Below are positions 16,783 to 27,349 of a stretch of DNA of 64,000 bases, piece by piece (the stretch's first letter is position 1; every line of letters begins with the position of its first letter). The notes below the pieces were generated by a model. The model saw nothing but the letters and a program-made list of their open reading frames with translations. It was not told where the DNA came from and ran no database searches. The DNA is from Lachnospiraceae bacterium. GTDB lineage: Bacteria > Bacillota > Clostridia > Lachnospirales > Lachnospiraceae. The position numbers and the translations under genes are program-made. The DNA is taken from NCBI GenBank assembly GCA_022845955.1, contig AP025576.1, forward strand, positions 3,658,001 through 3,722,000, in the 5' to 3' direction.

Positions 16783-17667
16783 TCAGCCTGCGCAGTTACC
16801 GCAGCCGCCATGGTGCGTTGCCCCTTCTTTGGCCTTCAGGAAAGCCCTGCCCTCTTCTGTCTTATAGATCTGCTGACGTTTCATTGCTTCGTCGAAGTTC
16901 ACTTTATGGCCGTCAAATTCAGGACCGTCCACACAGGCAAATTTCACTTCACCGCCTACGGTCACACGGCAGGCGCCGCACATACCGGTTCCGTCCACCA
17001 TAATGGGATTCAGGCTGACAACAGTGGGGATATTCAGGGATTCCGTCATTTTACAGGTAAATTTCATCATGATCATCGGTCCGATAGCAATGCAGACATC
17101 ATAGGTCTTGCCTTCTTTTTGCACCAGATCCTGGATTGTCTGGGTTACCATTCCGCTTCTGCCGTAAGACCCGTCATCCGTGGTCACATATAGATTCCCC
17201 GCCACAGCCTTCATTTCCTCTTCCAGAATAAGCAGATCCTTTGTTTTTGCCCCAACAATAACATCTGCCGCAATACCATGCTCATGAAGCCATTTTACCT
17301 GAGGATATACGGGAGCCGTGCCGACGCCGCCTGCCACAAAGAGGATTTTCTTCCCGGACAGGGTTTCCATATCCTCTTCCACCAGTTCGGAAGGACGTCC
17401 CAAAGGACCCACCACATCGTGGAACGCATCTCCTGCCTTCAGGGAAGACATTTCAAGGGTGCCTGCTCCAACGATTTGGAACACAATGGTAATCGTTCCG
17501 GCCGCTCTGTCATAATCACAAATCGTAAGCGGTATCCGTTCGCTTTCCGCATCCTTCCTTACGATAACAAACTGTCCCGGTTCACAGGATTTTGCAACCC
17601 TCTTCGCTTCCACTACCATCAGAAAAATGTTCGTGGTCAGTTCTTTTGCCTGTAAAATCTGATACAT
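16783..17667 (-). CDS. nfnA: NfnA-type FAD / [2Fe-2S] subunit
   Basis: A 294-residue protein of the dihydroorotate dehydrogenase electron-transfer (PyrK/SudB) family: FAD domain with GQFVIVR near 31 and RIPLTICD near 45, NAD domain with FVAGGVGTAPVYPQVKWL near 105, and a [2Fe-2S] cysteine cluster MCGACRVTVGG...FACVDGPEFDGH near 215-240. It ends in an unusual His/Gly/Cys tail (HHGGCGNCAG). It directly precedes nfnB (79-bp gap), the order seen for the NfnAB bifurcating transhydrogenase, which balances NADH, NADPH and ferredoxin. Start ATG 17667 has GGAGGG 6 nt upstream. Confidence 0.86.
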   Translation of the reverse strand: MYQILQAKELTTNIFLMVVEAKRVAKSCEPGQFVIVRKDAESERIPLTICDYDRAAGTITIVFQIVGAGTLEMSSLKAGDAFHDVVGPLGRPSELVEEDMETLSGKKILFVAGGVGTAPVYPQVKWLHEHGIAADVIVGAKTKDLLILEEEMKAVAGNLYVTTDDGSYGRSGMVTQTIQDLVQKEGKTYDVCIAIGPMIMMKFTCKMTESLNIPTVVSLNPIMVDGTGMCGACRVTVGGEVKFACVDGPEFDGHKVNFDEAMKRQQIYKTEEGRAFLKAKEGATHHGGCGNCAG

Positions 17668-17714
17668 TTTTTCCCTCCATCTGCATATGTTTTTCATTTA
17701 TGCCTTTAAAATAG

Positions 17715-19328
17715 TTACTCCTCCGGATTGTTAATTCCGGAATTTATATCTTGCAGCTTCAGTGTGCCCCAGGGGCCGGGATCCGTTCCCTGTCCCTCAC
17801 TGCCTTCTGAATCCGGCAGCGCTTTCGAAGCATCTGCACGGGAGGCCTGGACACCTGATGCCGAAGTTTCTTTAACAGCCTGTACTGCTTTATAGCATTG
17901 TCCATCCATGATGCTTACCACATAGTCCGTGCCGGTGCCGGCACGGTTACCCGCATCATCTTCATAATATTCCCGGTAAAGGTAATAATCCACATCATCC
18001 ACGGTTACCGCATATTTATAGCCGTATACATTGTGTCCCGTCCCTGTCTTAACGCTCCCGCCCATATTCTGGATAATCCCCGCATTCACGAGTTCAAACA
18101 GCAGCTTGTTCCGGGCCGCCTCAATGCTGAGCGACGCATGCAGGTTCAGCGAATACTTTACCCTGGTTTCCTCACCTGCCGCACCTGCTTCGCTGTAACA
18201 GATAAAGCGGAACGTATTTACTCCCACAGGCATGGAAAACGGGCCTGTATACTGTATGCTGTCCGCCGTCGGCAGCGTTCCGTCCGTGGTATAGTAAACG
18301 GTATAATCCTCCTGGGTTTCCACCGTTATAAGGGCAGGCCGGGTATATTCCCCCTCCTCCGGCGTAACCACCGGTGCCTCCGGTACTGTAACATCCACAT
18401 AAAAATGCTCCTGCGCCTCTTCGCTCTCCACGCCATAAGCATTTATGAATACCGCGCGGATATCATATTTACCGGATTCCAGAAAAACGGGTGAGGAATA
18501 TACCAGACTCTTTTCATCCGGTTCACTTCCGTCCATGGTATAGTAAATCGTTCCTTTGGTATTGGCAAGCATTTTCAGGGATAGCGTTTCGTTATAAACA
18601 CCGCCCTTCAGGGAAAATTCCGGCGGTTTGGCAACATAGGCCGGATACTGGCTGACAATCTGTTCATTTCCGCAGGAAAGAAGCAGTTCATTAATGTAAT
18701 CATAATCTTTTTGTTTCTCATATATGGATATCAGCCTTTTATAGGCCGCTTCATTGGAATTATCCATTTCGATAATGGTATAGCACAGGCTGATGGTGCC
18801 TTCTTCATCCCCTGCCGCGTAGGAACAGCCGGCCAGCCTTACAAGATAGTCCACATTATATGGATCAAGCTCCACAGCCCGTCTGGCGTAAGTACATGCC
18901 TTTACATATTCCTTTTTATTTATGTATTCCAGTGATTTGTTATACTGATAATCCGCACTGAAATGCCTGATACCCGCCACAGCGGCCCCTGCTGTTCCGA
19001 ATACCAGCAACAGCAGGATGATTATCGTAACGATTTTCCGGTGTATGGATAATGACAGAAAACGCATCTTCATACTCCGGCCTTTCTTTTTCAGGAAAGG
19101 CTCTGCCCCGGAATCCTCCGTGGAAATGCGTTCTTCCCCGGAATCCGCTGTTCCCGCCGCATAATCCTCCGCAGAGAATGTTTCCCCGGAAAAATTTTCA
19201 GTGGAAAAAGCTTCCATGTCCATATCCATTTCCGGTTCGAAATCCTGTACAATACGGATCTCTTCCCCGCAATGTTCACAAAACAGCATTCCTTCCTTAA
19301 GTTCATTTCCACATTTGGGACATTTCAT
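17715..19328 (-). CDS. zinc-ribbon, TPR and chitobiase-C-like membrane protein
   Basis: A 537-residue mosaic of unknown function. Zinc ribbon CPKCGNE...CEHCGEE (3-23); acidic linker (30-75); one membrane helix (about 98-120); TPR-like helices (about 124-230, EYINKKEYVKACTYARRAVELDP); then two CHB_HEX_C_1-type repeats, recognised by TIYYTMDGSEPDEKS near 265 and TVYYTTDGTLPTADS near 350; and a C-terminal alpha/beta domain with YGYKYAVTVDDVDYYLYREYY. The layout places ribbon inside and repeats outside the cell. It may act as a cell-envelope sensor or scaffold, which is an inference. It lies 15 bp upstream of nothing recognisable and follows folD closely. Confidence 0.8.
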   Translation of the reverse strand: MKCPKCGNELKEGMLFCEHCGEEIRIVQDFEPEMDMDMEAFSTENFSGETFSAEDYAAGTADSGEERISTEDSGAEPFLKKKGRSMKMRFLSLSIHRKIVTIIILLLLVFGTAGAAVAGIRHFSADYQYNKSLEYINKKEYVKACTYARRAVELDPYNVDYLVRLAGCSYAAGDEEGTISLCYTIIEMDNSNEAAYKRLISIYEKQKDYDYINELLLSCGNEQIVSQYPAYVAKPPEFSLKGGVYNETLSLKMLANTKGTIYYTMDGSEPDEKSLVYSSPVFLESGKYDIRAVFINAYGVESEEAQEHFYVDVTVPEAPVVTPEEGEYTRPALITVETQEDYTVYYTTDGTLPTADSIQYTGPFSMPVGVNTFRFICYSEAGAAGEETRVKYSLNLHASLSIEAARNKLLFELVNAGIIQNMGGSVKTGTGHNVYGYKYAVTVDDVDYYLYREYYEDDAGNRAGTGTDYVVSIMDGQCYKAVQAVKETSASGVQASRADASKALPDSEGSEGQGTDPGPWGTLKLQDINSGINNPEE

Positions 19329-19343
19329 ATAATACCCTTCCTG

Positions 19344-20192
19344 TTACTTTCCCTGCAGCTTTACAGACTCCAGACAATTGTGCATCAGCATGGCAATTGT
19401 CATCGGGCCGACGCCGCCGGGTACCGGGGTGATGGCTCCCGCAACCCGGGATACATCATCAAAATCCACATCCCCGCAAAGTTTATTATTTTCATCTCTG
19501 TCCATACCCACATCAATTACTGCCGCTCCGGGTTTCACGTACTCCCCGGTTATCATTTTCGCTTTTCCCACAGCGACAATGAGAATATCAGCCCTCTTTG
19601 CCACCGCTTTTAAATCCTGTGTCCGGGAATGCGCTATTGTGACGGTTCCGTTTTCACGCAAGAGCAGGATTGCCATAGGCTTTCCTACGATATTGCTGCG
19701 GCCGATAACCACGCACTCCTTTCCGGCAATCTCAATATCCGAACGCTTCAGAAGCTCAATGATACCGGCCGGCGTGCAGGATACAAAACCGGGCTGCCCG
19801 ATACACAGCGCCCCCACGCTCTGGGGATGAAAACCATCCACATCCTTCAGGGGTGAAATGGTACGGATTACCGCATCCTCATCCATATGGGCGGGAAGGG
19901 GAAGCTGTACGAGAATACCGTTTACATCCTCCCTGCCGTTTAATTCCCCCACCAGGGAAAGAAGCTCCTCCTGTGTGGTCTCTTCCGGCAGCTCATATGC
20001 AAGGGAACGGATACCTGTATATTCACAGGCTTTCTTTTTGTTATTCACATATACGGTGGATGCCTGGTTATTTCCAACCTGTATCACTGCCAGGGTAACA
20101 GTGATTCCTTTTGCCTGCAATTCCTCCACCTGCTGCTTTACTTCATCCTTTATTGCTTTGGAAACAGCCTTACCATCTATAATTTTTGCCAT
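19344..20192 (-). CDS. folD: methylenetetrahydrofolate dehydrogenase / cyclohydrolase
   Basis: Bifunctional enzyme interconverting 5,10-methylene-, methenyl- and 10-formyl-THF. 282 residues with the FolD pattern: [14 protein letters not shown] including the catalytic Lys, [11 protein letters not shown] near 98, the dinucleotide motif [13 protein letters not shown] near 165, and the C-terminal [19 protein letters not shown]-initiated frame begins at 20198, but ATG 20192 has GGAGG 9 nt upstream. It lies 42 bp after fhs, so these two one-carbon enzymes are likely co-transcribed. Confidence 0.96.
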   Translation of the reverse strand: MAKIIDGKAVSKAIKDEVKQQVEELQAKGITVTLAVIQVGNNQASTVYVNNKKKACEYTGIRSLAYELPEETTQEELLSLVGELNGREDVNGILVQLPLPAHMDEDAVIRTISPLKDVDGFHPQSVGALCIGQPGFVSCTPAGIIELLKRSDIEIAGKECVVIGRSNIVGKPMAILLLRENGTVTIAHSRTQDLKAVAKRADILIVAVGKAKMITGEYVKPGAAVIDVGMDRDENNKLCGDVDFDDVSRVAGAITPVPGGVGPMTIAMLMHNCLESVKLQGK

Positions 20193-20234
20193 AAACAAAC
20201 GCCTCCTGCCTGTTAATCTCTTTCCGGTCTTATC

Positions 20235-21905
20235 TCAGAAAAGCCCGGTAATGCGCCCTTCCTCATTCACATCAATGGTAAATGCCGCAGGCGTTTTGGG
20301 AAGGCCGGGCATTGTCATCACCGCACCGGTAAGCACAACGACAAAACCGGCTCCGGCGGATACATAAGCTTCTCTCACGCTTATCTCAAAACCTTCCGGT
20401 CTGCCCAGCAAATCCGGATTATCGGATAGGGAATACTGGGTTTTTGCCATACACACAGGCAGACTGCCGAAGCCCAGCTCCGTCAGCTTCTTAAGCTGCT
20501 TTTCCGCCGCCGGGGTATAAACCACGCCGCCGGCCCCGTATATTTCCCGGGATACCGTGTTTATCTTGTCCTTCAGGCTCCGCTCATCCTCATACAATAC
20601 ATGGAAATGGCTCTCTTTCTTTTCCAGGGTTTCCAGAACCTTTTCCGCCAAAGCGATTCCGCCTTCCCCGCCCTTTTCCCAAACCTGGGAAATGGCGAAC
20701 TCACAGCTGCGGTCCTCGCAGAACCTCTTAACATAAGCAATTTCTTTTTCCGTATCGGAGATAAAAGAATTTAAAGTCACTACGACGGGCACATCATATT
20801 TCTGGAGATTCTCAATATGCTTTTCCAGATTGACAATACCCCGTTCCAGCGCCTCCAGGTTTTCCGTACCCAGATCCGCCTTCGGTACGCCGCCGTTATA
20901 TTTCAGCGCCCGGACCGTAGCGACAAGAACCACCGCGTCCGGTTTCAGGCCGGACATCCGGCATTTGATATCAAAAAATTTCTCGGCTCCCAGATCCGCT
21001 CCGAAGCCGGCCTCCGTGATTACATAATCCGCCATCTTCAAAGCCGCTTTGGTGGCTCTTACCGAGTTGCACCCATGCGCAATATTGGCAAACGGGCCTC
21101 CGTGTACGATGGCAGGGGTATGCTCCAGCGTCTGGATCAGGTTCGGTTTCAGGGCATCCTTCAGCAGGGCCGCCATGGAACCCACCGCACGGATATCTCC
21201 TGCCGTAACCGGCCTGCCGTCAAAGGTATAGGCAACCACCATGCGGGATAGCCGCTCCTTTAAGTCCTCCATATCCTCAGCCAGGCATAAAACTGCCATG
21301 ATTTCCGTAGCCACAGTAATTACAAAATGATCTTCCCTCACGGTTCCGTCCATTTTGCTGCCCATACCGACAACAACATTCCGCAGGACCCTGTCGTTCA
21401 TATCCAGACATCTTTTCCAGACCACCTGTCTGGTGTCAATCCCCAGCTCGTTCCCTTGTTGAATATGATTATCAAGAAGCGCGGCGCATAAATTGTTCGC
21501 CGAAGTGATCGCATGGAAATCCCCGGTAAAATGAAGGTTCAAATCTTCCATCGGCACCACCTGGGCATAACCGCCTCCCGCTGCCCCTCCTTTGATTCCG
21601 AAGCATGGCCCCAAAGACGGCTCACGAAGCGCAATAACCGCTTTTTTTCCCAGTCTGCCGAACGCCTCTCCCAGACCGACACTGGTAGTTGTCTTTCCTT
21701 CCCCTGCAGGCGTGGGATTAATTGCTGTTACCAGTACCAGCTTCCCGTCCGGGTTTTCACGGATGCTGCTGATATACTCATCGGAAATCTTGGCTTTATA
21801 CTTTCCGTAAAGCTCCAGATCCTCTTCCTTTATCCCCAGCTTTTCCGCCACCCGTACAACAGGCTCCATAACCGCTTCCTGTGCAATTTCAATATCCGTC
21901 TTCAT
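20235..21905 (-). CDS. fhs: formate-tetrahydrofolate ligase
   Basis: ATP-dependent formylation of THF by formate, the entry step of the methyl branch of the Wood-Ljungdahl pathway and also a purine/formyl-Met supply route. 556 residues, the family length. The P-loop-like [18 protein letters not shown] is near 65, [19 protein letters not shown] near 95, and [15 protein letters not shown] near 270. Together with folD downstream it forms a one-carbon pair. It does not prove acetogenesis by itself, since no CODH/ACS genes are in the window. Confidence 0.97.
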   Translation of the reverse strand: MKTDIEIAQEAVMEPVVRVAEKLGIKEEDLELYGKYKAKISDEYISSIRENPDGKLVLVTAINPTPAGEGKTTTSVGLGEAFGRLGKKAVIALREPSLGPCFGIKGGAAGGGYAQVVPMEDLNLHFTGDFHAITSANNLCAALLDNHIQQGNELGIDTRQVVWKRCLDMNDRVLRNVVVGMGSKMDGTVREDHFVITVATEIMAVLCLAEDMEDLKERLSRMVVAYTFDGRPVTAGDIRAVGSMAALLKDALKPNLIQTLEHTPAIVHGGPFANIAHGCNSVRATKAALKMADYVITEAGFGADLGAEKFFDIKCRMSGLKPDAVVLVATVRALKYNGGVPKADLGTENLEALERGIVNLEKHIENLQKYDVPVVVTLNSFISDTEKEIAYVKRFCEDRSCEFAISQVWEKGGEGGIALAEKVLETLEKKESHFHVLYEDERSLKDKINTVSREIYGAGGVVYTPAAEKQLKKLTELGFGSLPVCMAKTQYSLSDNPDLLGRPEGFEISVREAYVSAGAGFVVVLTGAVMTMPGLPKTPAAFTIDVNEEGRITGLF

Positions 21906-21921
21906 TTGTTTCCTCCTAAAC

Positions 21922-24921
21922 TTAAAGAGATTCCTCTATGTATTGTTCGAACTGCTCCGGACTCATCAATACCTTTCTGGGTTTGGTGCCTTCCTCTTCT
22001 CCCACAACGCCGGCTTCAGCCAGCTGATCCATAATACGGGCCGCACGGTTGAAACCGATCTTGAACACTCTCTGCAGCATACCGATAGAAGCCTTGTCTT
22101 TATCGATAATAAACTTTCCGGCCTCTTCGAAATAAGCATCCCTTTCCGGTCCGCCTCCTCCGGAAGCGCCGTTCATGCCTCCTCCCCCGGATTCCATGGT
22201 TTTAACCTTTTCCACGATCTGATCATCATACACGTTCCCGATCACCTGATTCTTGAGGAAGTCGACCACGTCGGAAACTTCACCGTCCGATACAAATGCG
22301 CCCTGGATACGCGCCGGCTTGGAATAGCCCTGGGGATAAAAAAGCATATCCCCTTTTCCCAAAAGCTTCTCCGCACCGTTCATATCCAATATGGTTCTGG
22401 AATCCACGCCGCTCGATACGGCGAATGCCACACGGCTGGGCATATTTGCCTTAATCAGGCCGGTAATGACATCCACGGAAGGCCTTTGCGTCGCAATGAT
22501 AAGATGAATACCCGCCGCTCTGGCAAGCTGGGCCAGACGGCAGATGGATTCTTCCACTTCTCCCGGCGACACCATCATCAAATCTGCAAGCTCATCCACG
22601 ATAATGACGATCTGGGGCAGCTTATCCGGCGCGGACATATCACCCTTTGCGCGCATGTCCTCCGCCTTTTTATTATAGCCCTTTAAATCCCTGACATTGA
22701 GATCGGCAAATTTCTGGTAACGGTCCGTCATTTCCGCAACACCCCAGTGCAGTGCGGCGGAGGCCTGTTTGGGATCCGTTACCACGGGGATCAGCAGATG
22801 GGGAATCCCGTTATAAACACTCAGCTCCACCACCTTGGGATCCACAAGGATAAGCTTTACCTCATCCGGTCTGGCTTTATATAAAATACTCATAATCAAT
22901 GTATTGATACAGACGGATTTACCTGAACCGGTGGATCCGGCAATCAGCATATGCGGCATTTTCGCTATATCGGAAACAACCACCTTTCCTCCGATATCCT
23001 TACCCACCGCAAAAGACAGCCTGGAAGGGAAATCGCGGAATTCTTTGCTTTCCATCAATTCCCGGAGAGATACCATTGTATTTTCTTTATTTGGCACTTC
23101 AATACCGATAGCCGCCTTTCCCGGAATAGGGGCCTCAATACGGATATCCGTAGCGGCCAGATTCAGCTTAATGTCATCGGACAGCCCCAGTATCTTGCTC
23201 ACCTTGACACCCTGCTCCGGCTGCAGCTCATACCGGGTAACCGAAGGCCCCTGGCTGATATCCGTAATCGTCACTTTTACACCGAAAGTAGCGAGCGTCT
23301 GCTGCAGCTTGGCCGCCGTATTCTTCAATTCCTTTACGCCGTCCCCCGCATTTTTGCCGCCCGGCTTCTGAAGAAGGGTGATGGGCGGAAAATGATATGG
23401 CCTTTCTTTTTTGGGCACTTCTGAATGCGCCGCGGCTTCTTTACGCATTTCATCCATGGCGGCCTGGCCTGCCGTTTTTGCCGTATCATTAGAAACGGGG
23501 ATTTTGCCGCCGGGCAGGCGGTGTCCTTCTTCCGGCAGACTGGCTTTGGGACGTTCTCTCACAGGAGAAGGCGCCATATCTTCCGGCAGCCGTTCCTGCC
23601 GATAGGCCGCCTCCATCTCCTCCCAAGGAAGTTCAACCTCTTCTTTCCCCGCACTATCCCCGACAGAGGGTTCTTCTCTGTCCGGAAGGGGCATATCGAA
23701 TACCGTACTGCGTGTCTCTCCTGCGGGCCTTGCCACAATATGTACAGGAGATACCTCTTTCATATCGCTGAACACATCGGAATTCCGATAGGCCTGCGCA
23801 AGGGGATCCTGCTCCCGGGCCGCTTCCGGCGCACCGCTTTCCCCGGTATTTTCAGTGGAATGCTCTCCTTCTTCGAACGTCGCCTGGGATGCGGTATGTA
23901 TCTGAATCCTGTCAAAATCAATCACATTTTCCATCTTGGGAGCCACTTTGACAACTTCTTTGGAATGCATGGAATACTTTGCCTCCATATTTTCCGCCGC
24001 CAAATCCTCCACCGTTATCTCATGAATATCATTTCGGACGCGTTCCGGAGAATGCTTCGCTTCCATCCCGCCGCCGTTCTGCCCTGCGAGTGCCGTATCT
24101 ATCATGACACCGGAAACACGCTTATCCATCCGAAGAATTTTTTCCGCATCCTTCCGGGCTTCCTCTTCTTCCCTGAGCCGTTGTTCCTCTTCCCTTCTGG
24201 CTTCCAGCTCTTCCTTTCGCCGCTGTGCCCTTTCCCTGCGTACCCTAGTCTCCTCACGGGCCGATTCATAAACCCTGCGGCTGCCGGTCTTCACGCCGCT
24301 GACAAAAGATTTTTCTGTTATGATAACCAGACAGATAATGGCAAGGACGATGACAAGAAGCACCGCACCCACCATTCCTAAAAAGTGATTCATCAGATAG
24401 GCTATGGAACCTGCCAATACTCCGCCGCCTGCCTTCGACTCCGCACTCACTGTATATAATACTTCCACGGAATATTTAGTCATGGAAGGGACCTGTCCGC
24501 CTATCAGTTCCAGCACCACGCCAATAAGAAGAAGCAAAAGTACGGCCGCCGCAATTTTAAAGGCGGCGAACATATTTCCCTTATTGGAGATGCCGAAAGC
24601 AATGCCAAGAAATATCAGAACAGGAACCACATAAGCCACATTTCCGAAAATGCCGAACAGCACATGGCTGACGGCATTTCCCACCGGACCGATAATGCCG
24701 AAATTACATAAAAAGAGCAGAATACTTAACGCAAATACACCAATCAGAATAATCTCATTGGTGATTGCGCTTTCTTCTTCTGTTCGTATTGTCTGCTGAC
24801 TTCTGCTCTTTGTATTTGTCTTATTGTTCTTGTTCTTATTATTGGAACTGCTTCTCGTTCTGGAAGAAGATGAAGTATTCTTTTTACCCGCGCCTGACCT
24901 GCTTCCTGAAGTTGATGCCAT
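21922..24921 (-). CDS. ftsK: DNA translocase FtsK/SpoIIIE
   Basis: Septum-bound DNA pump of 999 residues. A Ser/Asn/Lys-rich cytosolic start (1-50) is followed by four membrane helices (about 55-195), a charged coiled-coil stretch rich in Arg and Glu (220-265), a long disordered linker (270-490), then the motor: alpha/beta domain with Walker [10 protein letters not shown] near 663 and Walker [12 protein letters not shown] near 780, and a C-terminal gamma winged-helix (about 925-999) for KOPS/SRS reading. In spore formers this protein moves the chromosome into the forespore. The linker carries two clear and one degraded copy of the MEAKHS repeat. TepA is encoded just upstream, as in Bacillus. 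RBS GGAGG lies 9 nt before the ATG. Confidence 0.96.
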   Translation of the reverse strand: MASTSGSRSGAGKKNTSSSSRTRSSSNNKNKNNKTNTKSRSQQTIRTEEESAITNEIILIGVFALSILLFLCNFGIIGPVGNAVSHVLFGIFGNVAYVVPVLIFLGIAFGISNKGNMFAAFKIAAAVLLLLLIGVVLELIGGQVPSMTKYSVEVLYTVSAESKAGGGVLAGSIAYLMNHFLGMVGAVLLVIVLAIICLVIITEKSFVSGVKTGSRRVYESAREETRVRRERAQRRKEELEARREEEQRLREEEEARKDAEKILRMDKRVSGVMIDTALAGQNGGGMEAKHSPERVRNDIHEITVEDLAAENMEAKYSMHSKEVVKVAPKMENVIDFDRIQIHTASQATFEEGEHSTENTGESGAPEAAREQDPLAQAYRNSDVFSDMKEVSPVHIVARPAGETRSTVFDMPLPDREEPSVGDSAGKEEVELPWEEMEAAYRQERLPEDMAPSPVRERPKASLPEEGHRLPGGKIPVSNDTAKTAGQAAMDEMRKEAAAHSEVPKKERPYHFPPITLLQKPGGKNAGDGVKELKNTAAKLQQTLATFGVKVTITDISQGPSVTRYELQPEQGVKVSKILGLSDDIKLNLAATDIRIEAPIPGKAAIGIEVPNKENTMVSLRELMESKEFRDFPSRLSFAVGKDIGGKVVVSDIAKMPHMLIAGSTGSGKSVCINTLIMSILYKARPDEVKLILVDPKVVELSVYNGIPHLLIPVVTDPKQASAALHWGVAEMTDRYQKFADLNVRDLKGYNKKAEDMRAKGDMSAPDKLPQIVIIVDELADLMMVSPGEVEESICRLAQLARAAGIHLIIATQRPSVDVITGLIKANMPSRVAFAVSSGVDSRTILDMNGAEKLLGKGDMLFYPQGYSKPARIQGAFVSDGEVSDVVDFLKNQVIGNVYDDQIVEKVKTMESGGGGMNGASGGGGPERDAYFEEAGKFIIDKDKASIGMLQRVFKIGFNRAARIMDQLAEAGVVGEEEGTKPRKVLMSPEQFEQYIEESL
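23857..24066 (-). repeat. MEAKHS 18-bp palindromic repeats in the ftsK linker
   Basis: Two clear units, 23971-23988 (MEAKYS) and 24049-24066 (MEAKHS), are read in frame within the disordered linker of FtsK. A third, degraded unit at 23857-23874 (EEGEHS) matches the consensus at 14 of 18 bases. Confidence 0.75.
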
Positions 24922-24968
24922 TTTAAACCGCCTCCAAAATCTGTAAAACCACAGACTAAATCTAAATT

Positions 24969-24997
24969 AGTATACCACGAAATAGTTCCCTTGTCAT
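24969..24997 (-). promoter_or_regulatory. promoter of ftsK
   Basis: Minus strand: -35 ATGACA (24997-24992), 17-nt spacer ending in TGG, -10 TATACT (24974-24969). It lies in the 87-bp gap after tepA. Confidence 0.7.
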
Positions 24998-25008
24998 CCT
25001 TAAATATT

Positions 25009-25689
25009 TCAGCCCTTAGCCAGCTCATGAAGCTTGGCGATGGCCTCACTGATACCTCCGACCGCATTAATAAGGCCTGCATTGACCGCTTCCTCTCCCA
25101 CCAGGATCGTTCCCAGATCCTTGGTGAGCACTCCGGTTTCCATCATCAGCTCTTCCATACGCTTTCTCGTCATATCACAGTGGGAGCATACAAAACCGGT
25201 TATCCGGTCCTGAATCTGCTTAAAGTAGTCAAAGGTCTGCGGGGCGCCAATAACCGTGCCGCTCATCCGTACCGGATGTATCACCATGGTTCCTGAAGGA
25301 ACGATAAAGGAATAATCCGCGCTGACCGCTATGGGAACACCAATGGAATGTCCGCCGCCCAATACAAGGGATACCGTAGGTTTGCTCAGAGAGGCGATCA
25401 TTTCCGCTATGGCAAGCCCCGCTTCCACATCGCCTCCCATCGTATTCAGAAGTACTAGAAGTCCTTCTATCTGGCTGCTGTCCTCAATGGCTGCCAGCTG
25501 GGGAAGGATGTGCTCATATTTGGTTGTTTTGGAAGAGCTTCCCAGATTGTCATGGCCTTCTATCTCCCCTATTATGGTTATCATATGGATGGCTTTTTCA
25601 TTTTCGCCGTGCCGTTCCAGGGTGAGCTGGCCGGTCTGTTCAATCCTTTCATCTCTCTGCTGCTCTTCATCTGCTTTTTTGCTGCTCAT
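25009..25689 (-). CDS. tepA: ClpP-fold serine protease TepA
   Basis: A 226-residue member of the ClpP/crotonase-fold serine peptidases. The LLNTMGGDVEAGLAIAEMI helix, the nucleophile loop VLGGGHSIGVPIAV (Ser in GHS) and the VIHPVRMSG histidine motif correspond to the Ser-His of ClpP. It lacks a signal peptide. In Bacillus the homologue (YmfB/TepA) is adjacent to spoIIIE, as here, and was described as a translocation-enhancing protein; an alternative sporulation protease role is possible. RBS AGGAG lies 8 nt before the ATG. Confidence 0.88.
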   Translation of the reverse strand: MSSKKADEEQQRDERIEQTGQLTLERHGENEKAIHMITIIGEIEGHDNLGSSSKTTKYEHILPQLAAIEDSSQIEGLLVLLNTMGGDVEAGLAIAEMIASLSKPTVSLVLGGGHSIGVPIAVSADYSFIVPSGTMVIHPVRMSGTVIGAPQTFDYFKQIQDRITGFVCSHCDMTRKRMEELMMETGVLTKDLGTILVGEEAVNAGLINAVGGISEAIAKLHELAKG

Positions 25690-25783
25690 AATATCTGCTC
25701 CTGTCCTTTGTTTTTTTGTATTGTCTGCAAATGGAACAGATTTTATACCGGAACCGCTTCCCTACCGCATCCGTCTGCGGCTG

Positions 25784-25813
25784 AAAAAACCGGCAGGAAT
25801 CACTTCCTGCCGG
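25784..25813 (-). terminator. intrinsic terminator after the polytopic membrane protein
   Basis: Perfect 10-bp stem CCGGCAGGAA / TTCCTGCCGG (25790-25799, 25804-25813), 4-nt loop, followed on the minus strand by TTTTTT. It lies 25 bp after the stop at 25839. Confidence 0.92.
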
Positions 25814-25838
25814 ATCGTTGTATTCCGGTTCCCGCCGG

Positions 25839-27311
25839 TTAAAGCAGATCAAAATCATCGGCTTCCTCCAGATTTTCTATGTCATAGCGCATATCTGCCG
25901 CATCCGGTTCAAAAGCATAATCCATTTCTTTGGGGATATGCTTTTTAGGTCCCGGCAGGGGATTCGGAATCGGCTCTCCCGGCAGCGGAAAAGATACGTT
26001 TTCCTGAGCCGCCTCCTCCCGGAGCAAATCCGGAGCATTCCGTTTTGACCTGCCTTTTTGTTTTTTCTTTTTCTCTCTGTCAAAGCAGCACATACTATGA
26101 ACTCCCATTCCGGCAAACACCCCCCAGTAAAGAAGGGTTATTGTCTGTTTTTCCATTGTGGTCCCGAACAGCAGGTCGCTTACCAGCAGAAAGACAAAGG
26201 GCACGATCCAGATAATACCCAGATTCCCTTTCTGTTCAAAAAAACCGAATACGTAGAAGAAAGCAAAAAACAAAAGCGGCAGAAAATAAAAAAGCGCTTC
26301 CTGGTTGGCAAAACTCCCCCATCCTATGGACTGGGAAACCATATTTCTTAAAAACCACTCCCGGATGATCGCCGCCGGTTCTCCTCCGAACAGAAAAAGC
26401 TGAAGCCCTGATGCCGCACAGAAGCCGCATATCCCTGCTATCAAATAAACCGCCGCCTCCCGGACTGCTGTTCCCTTTTGTGACGTCCTGCGTTCCAGAT
26501 ACAGGATGCCCAGAAAACCGAGGAAAAAAACGCTGAGGAAAAAATAATCCAGAAAGGAAGCTATTCCGGCCGCTGTCCCCGTCAGGAAAATCAGAAGGCC
26601 GGAGGAAGCGGACTTCTTTCCGCTTTTTTTCAGCTTCTGAAGCAGTACCCCTGTCAGAAGCAGCAGAAGTGACAAAAACAGCATCCGCAGGCTTTCCGGA
26701 GTCGCCGCCAGACAATATTCCACATAGACCGGCAATAATGCGGCCGCCGTTACAGCCGCTGCCGCAACAATCCTGCCGGCAATCATGCGGACTGCGGGGT
26801 ATAACAGGGCAATGGCGGCCAGCTGCAGGCCAATCTGCAGAAGGATACAGGTATTTTCCCAGACACCAAGCCAGGTGAACAATCTGGTGAGCAAAAACAG
26901 AAAAATGGCCTGGAAGGTAAGTCCCTTCAGTCCATCCCGGCTGCCGGCGGCGGCCGCCGCACTATCATAGAGCGTCCGGTCACCGAACAGCTCCGCCCCG
27001 CCGGCGGACGCCATCCATAACCGTAAAGCCAGAGCGGCGGCAAGCGCCAGAATAAGGAACAGACATTCCCAAAGCTGCACATGCCGCATTTCCGCCTTTT
27101 CCCGATTCTTTTTTTCCGCCAGCATCCGTATCGGAACATAAACCAAAAGAATGAGAAGAAAAGCACAGCTTGCCGTACCCAGGAAATAAAACAGCCAGCC
27201 CAGTCCCAGCATGGAGCAGACAAGGGAGGTCTGTACGGTAAAATAAATACAGATAACAAGGCCGTATATCATCCACAATATATAATTAAATCTGTATCTG
27301 CTATACTTCAT
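25839..27311 (-). CDS. polytopic membrane protein, possibly GT39-like
   Basis: A 490-residue integral membrane protein with about 10-12 helices and a 90-residue acidic cytosolic tail ending FEPDAADMRYDIENLEEADDFDLL. A first large outer loop holds GGAELFGDRTLYDSAAAA, the position where GT-C fold glycosyltransferases (families 39 and 83) carry acidic catalytic residues. I see no decisive glycosyltransferase motif, so the call is tentative. It is followed by a strong terminator and preceded by metY with a 38-bp gap. Confidence 0.6.
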   Translation of the reverse strand: MKYSRYRFNYILWMIYGLVICIYFTVQTSLVCSMLGLGWLFYFLGTASCAFLLILLVYVPIRMLAEKKNREKAEMRHVQLWECLFLILALAAALALRLWMASAGGAELFGDRTLYDSAAAAAGSRDGLKGLTFQAIFLFLLTRLFTWLGVWENTCILLQIGLQLAAIALLYPAVRMIAGRIVAAAAVTAAALLPVYVEYCLAATPESLRMLFLSLLLLLTGVLLQKLKKSGKKSASSGLLIFLTGTAAGIASFLDYFFLSVFFLGFLGILYLERRTSQKGTAVREAAVYLIAGICGFCAASGLQLFLFGGEPAAIIREWFLRNMVSQSIGWGSFANQEALFYFLPLLFFAFFYVFGFFEQKGNLGIIWIVPFVFLLVSDLLFGTTMEKQTITLLYWGVFAGMGVHSMCCFDREKKKKQKGRSKRNAPDLLREEAAQENVSFPLPGEPIPNPLPGPKKHIPKEMDYAFEPDAADMRYDIENLEEADDFDLL

Positions 27312-27349
27312 TGTCCCCCTGTCCGTTCCGCCTTATTTAGGCCTCGCTG